A stretch of DNA of 21,169 nt, from the NCBI GenBank assembly GCA_003427395.1, contig BFEA01000373.1, forward strand, positions 912,712 through 933,880. The letters are read 5' to 3'. Below, piece after piece: positions 15,593-21,169 of this stretch. The translations under genes were made by a program, and so were the position numbers. A model generated the notes under the pieces. It was not told where the DNA came from, made no database searches, and saw only the letters and a list, made by a program, of their open reading frames with translations. The stretch's first letter is position 1; the number at the start of each line of letters is the position of its first letter. Source of the DNA: Chara braunii. Its lineage: Eukaryota; Streptophyta; Charophyceae; Charales; Characeae.

Positions 15593-16168
15593 ATGGCAAT
15601 CCTTGTTGATGATCGAACCACAATGTATTATCTCAGCTCGCAAGAAATTTTAACAGCAACTGAAATCATTCCAAGTCAATGTCAAGTTGTTGTTTTGTGG
15701 TTGCTATCGATGGTTGCTACTCCCTCTACTGTTTGGTTCGTGGAACATGGGATGAAGTTGGATCTCACATGCTTTTGATGTTAGTGGTNTTTCGAATCAA
15801 CAGTTCACTTATGGTGGGATTGTCCAGCTTCTATGCGGATCTGAACTTGGTGGAAGAAATTCGAGGAGCGAATCGCAGATAATGCCATAAATTGGGACAA
15901 ACTCTGGGTTTTGTTGGGGGGTGTACCAGAAGGCTTATCCCTAATTAAGGGATGAGGCTATGTCGCACAATCCTTACGTGTTGTACTAATTGTGGTCATC
16001 TGGCAAGCCCGAAATGATCGGGTATATCATGCGAAAGACTGGTCCAACAAACAGATACGCACCACTGTGAAGGAGGGCATCAGACATACTATGCTAGTGG
16101 ACTGGCGAAGGAAAGTTGGAAAAGACGACAACAGGGGCGAAAGCCTGAAATGGTTCAGAGAGACATAA
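15593..16168 (+). pseudogene. LINE zf-RVT zinc-finger fragment 3 and C-terminus
   Basis: One frame carries TVWFVEHGMKLDLTCF-stop-C, then FESTVHLWWDCPASMRI-stop-TWWKKFEERI, then NAINWDKLWVLL, and after another stop VVLIVVIWQARNDRVYH, KEGIRHTMLVDWRRKVG and a final stop at TAA (16166-16168). This is the zf-RVT finger followed by the IWxARNDRxY region that ends L1-like ORF2. TGA at 15776-15778 and 15842-15844 replace residues expected to be Trp. The 62 codons before TVWFVEH are not recognisable. It differs enough from fragments 1 and 2 to be a separate insertion. Confidence 0.8.
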
Positions 16169-16835
16169 TACCTTCGTGGCACACTTGCATCAGTGGTGGG
16201 CTAAGACAAATGATGTTGGATGACTGATTACTTAAAACATAGATTACTATGACCAACCTCGACACTCGGTTGTTTGTGATGTCACTGTAGACAGACAGTT
16301 TGATGGGATAGAGGGAGCGTTTAGTAAGTTCGAAGGAAACTCAGTTGAGTTCCCACCACCGTAGTAGTAGGTGGGTAAGTGTAGCTTGGACAGAAGTGAT
16401 AGGAGTTACTATTAGAACGANTTTTAGAACAGAATTATGAGTCCTTGGTTGTTTTTCCCTCCTTCTTCTCCCCCCCGTTTTTCTTCCCATCCCCTTTCCT
16501 ATTCTCCCTCCTTTTCCTTTTGGTTTGTGGAGTGGATTCGTTGGCCAGGTGGAATTGCTTTTCTGCTTTTTTTTTGTGTGTGTGCTGATTACTCTTTGTT
16601 TGTTTCCTTTTGTTTTGGGTTGTTTGTTTTTTTTGGCCTTGCTGACATTCTTTAACTTCATCAAGGTTGAGGAGTATTAGGTCAACGGTCCTGTTTTAGC
16701 CAATTCTGTTCTTGGATGATATCCCAAGGCCTGCACCTATTCTAGGTAATGGTCCTAGTTCCGAGTTGTTTGCTTGACGGATTTCCGACCTTATTTTAAT
16801 TGAGCATTAATGAAAGCCCATAATGGGTCCTTTCT

Positions 16836-16841
<6 letters not shown>
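16169..16841. other. unassigned stretch with pyrimidine-rich tract
   Basis: 16446-16640 is T/C-rich with poly(T) runs, and the open frames there are Phe/Ser- or Lys-rich artefacts. A short open run ending FEGNSVEFPPP-stop (about 16283-16364) has no recognised family. Confidence 0.4.
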
Positions 16842-16867
<26 letters not shown>

Positions 16868-16975
16868 TCATTCCAATGATTCCATTAATCTACATCCATC
16901 AGGATTCGAACTCGGTTCTGCATTTCAACAGTTTGTGGGTGTACCAACTGAGGTAAGCTCGTTGGTTGTTTGTCA
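16842..16975 (-). mobile_element. tRNA-derived SINE relic bordered by an A26 run
   Basis: On the minus strand, A-box-like TACCTCAGTTGG (complement of 16944-16955) is followed by a perfect B-box GTTCGAATCC (complement of 16902-16911). Stem pairing for a tRNA is poor. Downstream on the minus strand the sequence ends in 26 T (the A-run 16842-16867 on plus), which would act as a Pol III terminator rather than a poly(A) tail. This is a tRNA-headed SINE or tRNA pseudogene, in the same orientation as the relic at 2662-2735 but without clear similarity outside the boxes. Confidence 0.6.
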
Positions 16976-17100
16976 ATCTTCAACAAGAAATAAAGGTTTG
17001 CGGTACGAAAGAATTATTTCCTGAGTGGATCCATCTTGTAGTACAAGTTCCCGCTACGATTTTTTGTATGGAAGGTCTGATGTATCTTCCGATTCAAAAG

Positions 17101-17183
17101 TTTTTTTTTTTTTCAACATTGTCTGCCATCTAGCAAACATTTGTCTTTTTGTATGAAAGTTGGGAACCGAGTCCGACGTCCCT
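17101..17183 (-). mobile_element. GGGACG-box small A-tailed element, copy D (shortest)
   Basis: The minus strand reads AGGGACGTCGGACTCG then GTTCCC (complement of 17162-17183), continues for about 48 nt including an AGATGG shared with copies B and C, and ends in 13 A (T-run 17101-17113). Just upstream on the minus strand is the perfect 12-bp palindrome TACAATATTGTA (17185-17196), echoing the AATRTT-like bases before copies B and C. The outer stem seen in copies A and B is not present. Confidence 0.45.
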
Positions 17184-17462
17184 TTACAATATTGTAGTGG
17201 TCCCCCAACGGGACGGCATCACGAGCCGAACCCAGAGGAGAGGTCACCATGACCCTAGTAAAAGGCAAACAGTGTCGAATATCCACAACAGATTATATCA
17301 TACTACAAAGGAAACGTGCGAAGTTAAGCCAACTTGAATGCTAGACTAGAACAGAAGACAAGGGATAATAGTCTACAATAACTACGAAGTTCAACCCACA
17401 AACAGTACCATTACAAAGCCACCCCAGAACCACCGCTCTAAAAGCCAGAATCCGAAAATGCA

Positions 17463-17738
17463 GTGTGCAGTAGAGGGAGGGTACAAACAAACAAAACATA
17501 CTCCAAAGAGGGAAGTTTTCAACCTAAACGAAAAAGATCGAGAATTGCAGCTAGAGGGTCCGACCAAGATCAGCTAATATCTTCACCAGGCCGGGGAGTG
17601 GCCCCAGTGACTGTGAAATCTTTTTTGGGATTTTGCCGAAAAACCTTTATTTACCACTTTGAGCAACCACTCAGTGGACAACATTTGTTTAAAAGTGTAC
17701 TCGGTCTCTGCACGAACCATCAGGGGCATCAACCATAA
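17463..17738 (+). pseudogene. possible Ty3/gypsy pol scrap
   Basis: A 91-codon frame contains PVTVKSFLGFCRKTFIYHFE followed by QPLS. This resembles the vxSFLGxxxYYRxFIxxFxxxAxPL signature at the RT/RNase H boundary of Ty3-type polyproteins, with the YY pair missing. The similarity covers only about 25 residues and no other gypsy motif is visible nearby. Part of it (17637-17657) is directly repeated at 17780-17800 (20 of 21 identical). Confidence 0.3.
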
Positions 17739-17742
17739 GATT

Positions 17743-18187
17743 GAAAATTGCTGATGGAACTGCCCGCTATGAAAGAAGTCGAAAAACCTTGATTTACCAC
17801 ATGGTCTCCGCAGTGTCTATAAGAGTCCACATAGTCCACAAGATTCCATCACACAGGCACTCCTCCGCATATNTGATCGAGTCATTACAACGCTGCCTAC
17901 GTGCAGCAGCTCCCACCAGTACAAAGTCTTCATTCCATCATGATCGGGTCCTCGGTTGTGGCTATGGAACAGCTCNAGAGCGCCACNAGTCCCAAAATGG
18001 CCTCACCAGATCACAATGANGACAAAAGTGTTGCAAATCTTCAATACGGACTCCCAGGTAGAGAGTAGAAAGAGAAAAAGCCTTNGTCGTCCTTGTTGCA
18101 CACCACATCGCAGTCGGGACAACCATGTGTGTCACCANCCATAAGAAGCTTGCTTGTTTCATAGCGGGCAGTTCCATCAACAATTTC
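17743..18187. repeat. inverted repeat with ~31-bp arms, 0.4-kb span
   Basis: TGATGGAACTGCCCGCTATG with flanking bases at 17743-17774 is repeated in inverse orientation at 18157-18187, nearly perfectly (one substitution and one 1-bp indel). The 380 bp between include several ambiguous bases and no recognised gene. It could be the two ends of a small foldback element or an inverted duplication in a decayed retroelement. Confidence 0.6.
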
Positions 18188-18431
18188 NAATAGGATGGCA
18201 GGGCCCAAGACAATCTCACTTGTGTGTCTTGAATCCATCCCAAGGACATCCATGTCTTTGTAACTATCCAATTGACATAAACCTTCGGGNGATAAATCTG
18301 ATAGCTCATGCGAGTACTGTACCGGTATAAAGGAACACTGTCAGTGTGTGAATCAGTGGGCGGTCAATGCCAGTTCCTCGGGTCCACANGCAGGTTATAC
18401 GACGACANAGACAAGGAGAAGGGGCAAAACA

Positions 18432-18525
18432 GGTCGAAGTAATCCAAGATACATACCGGCAGCAAGTCTGCAAGAGGCGGTCAAAGTAATCCAAGACACA
18501 TANTGGCAGCAAGTCTGCAAGGGGA
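18432..18525. repeat. 47-bp tandem duplication
   Basis: Two adjacent units start GGTCgAAGTAATCCAAGA (18432) and GGTCaAAGTAATCCAAGA (18479) and both run through GGCAGCAAGTCTGCAAG. They differ at a few positions, one ambiguous. The period is not a multiple of three. The AGTCTGCAAG block lies in both. Confidence 0.85.
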
Positions 18526-18631
18526 TGGAGAGGAGTCTGGGCCAGAGCAATAGTCAATGGCGGGCCCGCGGAAGCGCTTCNTGTCAACGGTGACACATCC
18601 CAACACAAGGTTCATGGATGATCCAGGTCGT

Positions 18632-19400
18632 TCACTGACTCGACCCACCACAGAAGCAACGGGTTGTCATCCTGTTTTCACTTAAACCAGGNACCTTGTG
18701 AGTAGACAATCCCTCATCAAGGGCCTGCACCCAGTCGAGGGGGATTGCCTGTAGCAACGAGTCAAGGTGGAGTGCTTGGTGCCACANGCCCGACAGCAGT
18801 GGGGCCAAAGCTTGGAGGGGTTTCCCGTCCCGTTGGTCCAACCCTCCCCCCTTTAAAACAGGGGAGCGGGTCGCCCTCGGGAGAGAGGATGCAGGGTTTA
18901 TCGAACAACGNCTGGGTCATTATCCGATCCCCCCGCAATGAGGGTGGAAGCAGTGAAGGGCGGCAGTGCTGCCATTCCTTCAGTATCCCTGCCCATATGT
19001 TGTGGGTCAACCATTTCCTTAAATACACCGGGTGAAGGACTATTATCCAAATACATCGCGGCATTTTTGAGTCTCATTCCGTAAAAAGGGTAAAATCTGC
19101 TAATTGTCTCCAAGGGGTGAANAGTCCTACTAAGATGACCCACGACACCCACNGGGACAAAAGAGGNCCGNTTTGGTATGGCGGGTCGAGAACTAAAAGG
19201 CCCCCTTCTCTTTTAGGTTGGGTAACCACTTCCCACGCCACCTGGGGGAGGAAGGGCGCNTCATACATCTCTTCTTTTCACAAATAATGGGTTGCCAAAT
19301 GTCTAATCGTATGTTGCACAGGGGGATCCAGTTGGAAGATCGGNCGTTGGTACCAGAAGGTAGAGNAGATAAAATTGTTGAGGATCANGGAACGNTCGAA
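18632..19400 (-). pseudogene. minus-strand LINE ORF2, post-RT region
   Basis: Continues from the RT below on the minus strand. VAWEVVTQPKREGGLLVLDP (about 19179-19238) is the classic WxxVxxPKxxGGLGxxD block after the LINE RT thumb. FYPFYGMRLKNAAMYLDN and LDWVQALDEGLSTHK blocks follow toward 18632. Several ambiguous bases and frame changes interrupt it. A zf-RVT finger for this copy was not found downstream, so the 3' end is lost or too decayed to see. Confidence 0.7.
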
Positions 19401-20445
19401 CAGGCTAACGCACGTTCTTGCCACCCATGACCACAAGGCTTCTCTGGTTGCCGCCACCGCGTGGTTAGAATCAATCATCAGGTGTCCCAACAATCTCTCT
19501 TGCTGCACCAGGGTAACGACACGCAGCCTCTGGTGAAGGAACGTCAGAGCCACCGGGAACAAAAAGAGATGATTTTGTCCAATTTACCTTGGTCTGTAAG
19601 ATTTNACCGAATAATATTATAGATTGTTGGATAGCCTTGAACGCTTGGTCGTTCATAGGGGTTAACGCCACCNAGTCATCTGCAAAAGACTCGACTTTAA
19701 GACGTTCCCCCAAGGGTAGCAAGAATCCAGGAATCCCAGGTGCGCCCCGATGATGACATGCATGACCTCAACGTTTATGAGATAGAGGTATGGGGGGCCA
19801 GGGCAACACTATCTCACTGAGCTTCCTAATGCAAGCAGAGGGGAAAGACGNCCGTTAACACTGAGGCGTGAGGTCGCTCCTTGGTATGGGGCCGCCACCA
19901 TGTGTTTAAACCTAGGTCCAAAGCCAAAGGCGGACAAGGCGGCCTACCGTACACCTTTTCGAGATCAAGAAGGATTATTGCAATGTGGTCTTCCCCTGCT
20001 GCCACCAGTTCTATTATTTGTTCCACAATCAGCACATTGTTGAGGATTTGTCTGTCTTGAAGGAACCCCATCTGAGATGGATGAATTAAAGTCAGTAGCA
20101 CCAAATGCAAGCGCATTGTCAATATTTTAGAAAGAATTTTGTAGAGCACAGACATTAGAGTAATCGGGCGCCAGTTCCAAACGTCCGCACAGTCACTTTT
20201 TTTGAAAATTCAATGTTATTACACCTGTGACTACGTCGGGCGGGGCATATGCCCCATCGTGGATAGCATTCGGGGCTATGGCCGAATCCTGCAGTAGGCA
20301 CATCAAATGTCGACGAAAAAAGGCCAACGACAAGTCATCCGGGCCCGACACTTTGTGCAGGGGCAGGCGGGCCACCACCGTTGTAATCTTAGCCAACGTG
20401 ACGGGCACTTCCAAATGCTACACCTGAGACTGGGAAAGGGTGCGG
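19400..20445 (-). pseudogene. minus-strand LINE ORF2, reverse transcriptase domain
   Basis: Decayed L1-like RT. In order on the minus strand: KVSGPDDLSLAFFRR (about 20312-20356), NWRPITL (20156-20176), YKILSKILTMRLH, HPSQMGFLQDRQILNN, LLDLEKVYG with the first catalytic Asp in LLDLE, then after a frameshift FGFGPRFKHM, RLSVNGRLSPL, SVR-stop-CC (TAG at 19809-19811 where RQG is expected) and PPYLYLINVEVMH, then back in another frame ESFADD (FADD at 19675-19686). At least three frameshifts and one nonsense codon mean it cannot be active. One shift lies in an A7 run near 20205. Confidence 0.85.
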
Positions 20446-21169
20446 TCCATCTTGGCCCAAACGTTTTCAAGGTATTGAGCAAGCAGTTGTTGCTCCGTAT
20501 GCTATGCTTGTGATGTGAGCAGATGTTCGAAAAATTGTGCCACATTCAATATGATCGCACACTTGTCAGCAATAAGTGGCATCGTCTCATCGAAAGGGTG
20601 ACCCATCATCAACATCAATGGCGTCAGGGATCACATCTTGTGGCCAGCAAAGAAGGCCGCTGTCATACGGTCCCCTTTCACCANCCACGAAATGCGATTG
20701 CGGAAAGCCCCAGTCCTGACTATAAGAAAGTCTAAGATGAAAATTTTGTGAATGATCGTGTTCAAGGCTTGCATCAGTCCGCGCTCGTCCACTTGGATGG
20801 AGGAGGCTCTAGCGATGGTTTGTGCAAGCTCTTCATAAAGAGTCGCCAGTTATGAGCGAGTAGATTTCGTGACGAGTTTGAAAAGGAGCTTCCCTCGCAC
20901 GAGGGTTGTTTTTAAACCGCCAACAAGCCAGTCAGTCGTCAATGCAAATAGGGGCTTCGATGTGGCCCGCTTGTGCCAGAAATCCATCATGAAGTGATCC
21001 ATGTCTGTCGACAAGTCCACCCACTCCGGCAGGGAAGATCGATCATGCCCTGCCCAGACTGTGCGGATTTAAAATATTTCCAAAAAAACATGCAAATGAT
21101 CCAACCCCACACAGAACAGGATGGAGCATGCAACGATCATTGGCATAAGCTCGTCAGCCAACAAGAAGC
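20446..21169 (-). pseudogene. minus-strand LINE ORF2, linker upstream of RT, cut by window edge
   Basis: The minus-strand text reads WVDLSTDMDHFMMDFWHKRA, WLVGGLKTTLVRGKLLFK, LATLYEELAQTI, then FRNRISW-x-VKGDRMTAAFF and FDETMPLIADKCAIILNVAQ. The VKGDRxxxxFF phrase matches the conserved GDxxTxFFF segment between endonuclease and RT in L1-like proteins. Stops interrupt it. The endonuclease should lie beyond the right edge of the window. Confidence 0.65.

Overview
The window reads as repeat-dense, non-coding nuclear DNA of a eukaryote. It has no operon-like gene packing. It does have long microsatellites, satellite-like tandem arrays, tRNA-derived Pol III promoter relics, poly(A)/poly(T) tracts and many broken retrotransposon reading frames. 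The retroelement types are L1-like LINEs with the plant-style zf-RVT C-terminal zinc finger and a Penelope-like reverse transcriptase. Together these suggest a large green-lineage genome, and a charophyte alga such as Chara is my best guess. This is inference from sequence style and I could not verify it. I see no convincing host gene.

Layout. 1-620: (GGGT)n, a GTAGA minisatellite and a (TG)n array with a 106-bp higher-order period. 840-1420: three diverged units of an AT-rich repeat of about 204 bp. 1620-2030: G-rich and A-rich simple sequence. 2662-2735: a minus-strand tRNA-like A-box/B-box relic. 3300-4060: two families of diverged tandem repeats. 5541-5990: a ~170-bp tandem repeat whose units each carry two near-identical 18-20 nt palindromes. 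6421-7160: a GC-rich block open on both strands with no recognised product.

7560-10656: a short structured, poly(A)-tailed element (copy A of a four-copy family) lies just upstream of a reverse-transcriptase ORF (7859-9382). That ORF continues in frame for 95 codons after one UAG set in a readthrough-like context. Copy C of the small element, inverted, follows at 10506-10656. 10753-11105 is a foldback element with 37-bp arms.

11168-16168: plus-strand wreckage of at least three L1-like LINEs: an APE-endonuclease end with a frame-breaking 109-bp duplication, a linker, post-RT regions and three separate zf-RVT/C-terminal fragments. Copy B of the small element lies between them. 16842-16975 is a second tRNA-derived SINE relic. 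17101-18190 holds copy D, a possible Ty3-like scrap and an inverted repeat. From about 18632 to the right edge, a degenerate LINE on the minus strand keeps recognisable RT motifs (NWRPITL, GFLQDR, LLDLEK, FADD) and continues beyond the window. Isolated ambiguous bases occur only from 15789 onward.

The genes do not form a pathway. The relationships are those of autonomous elements, possible non-autonomous passengers and nested insertions. The strongest candidate for something undescribed is the small GGGACG-box, A-tailed element family.
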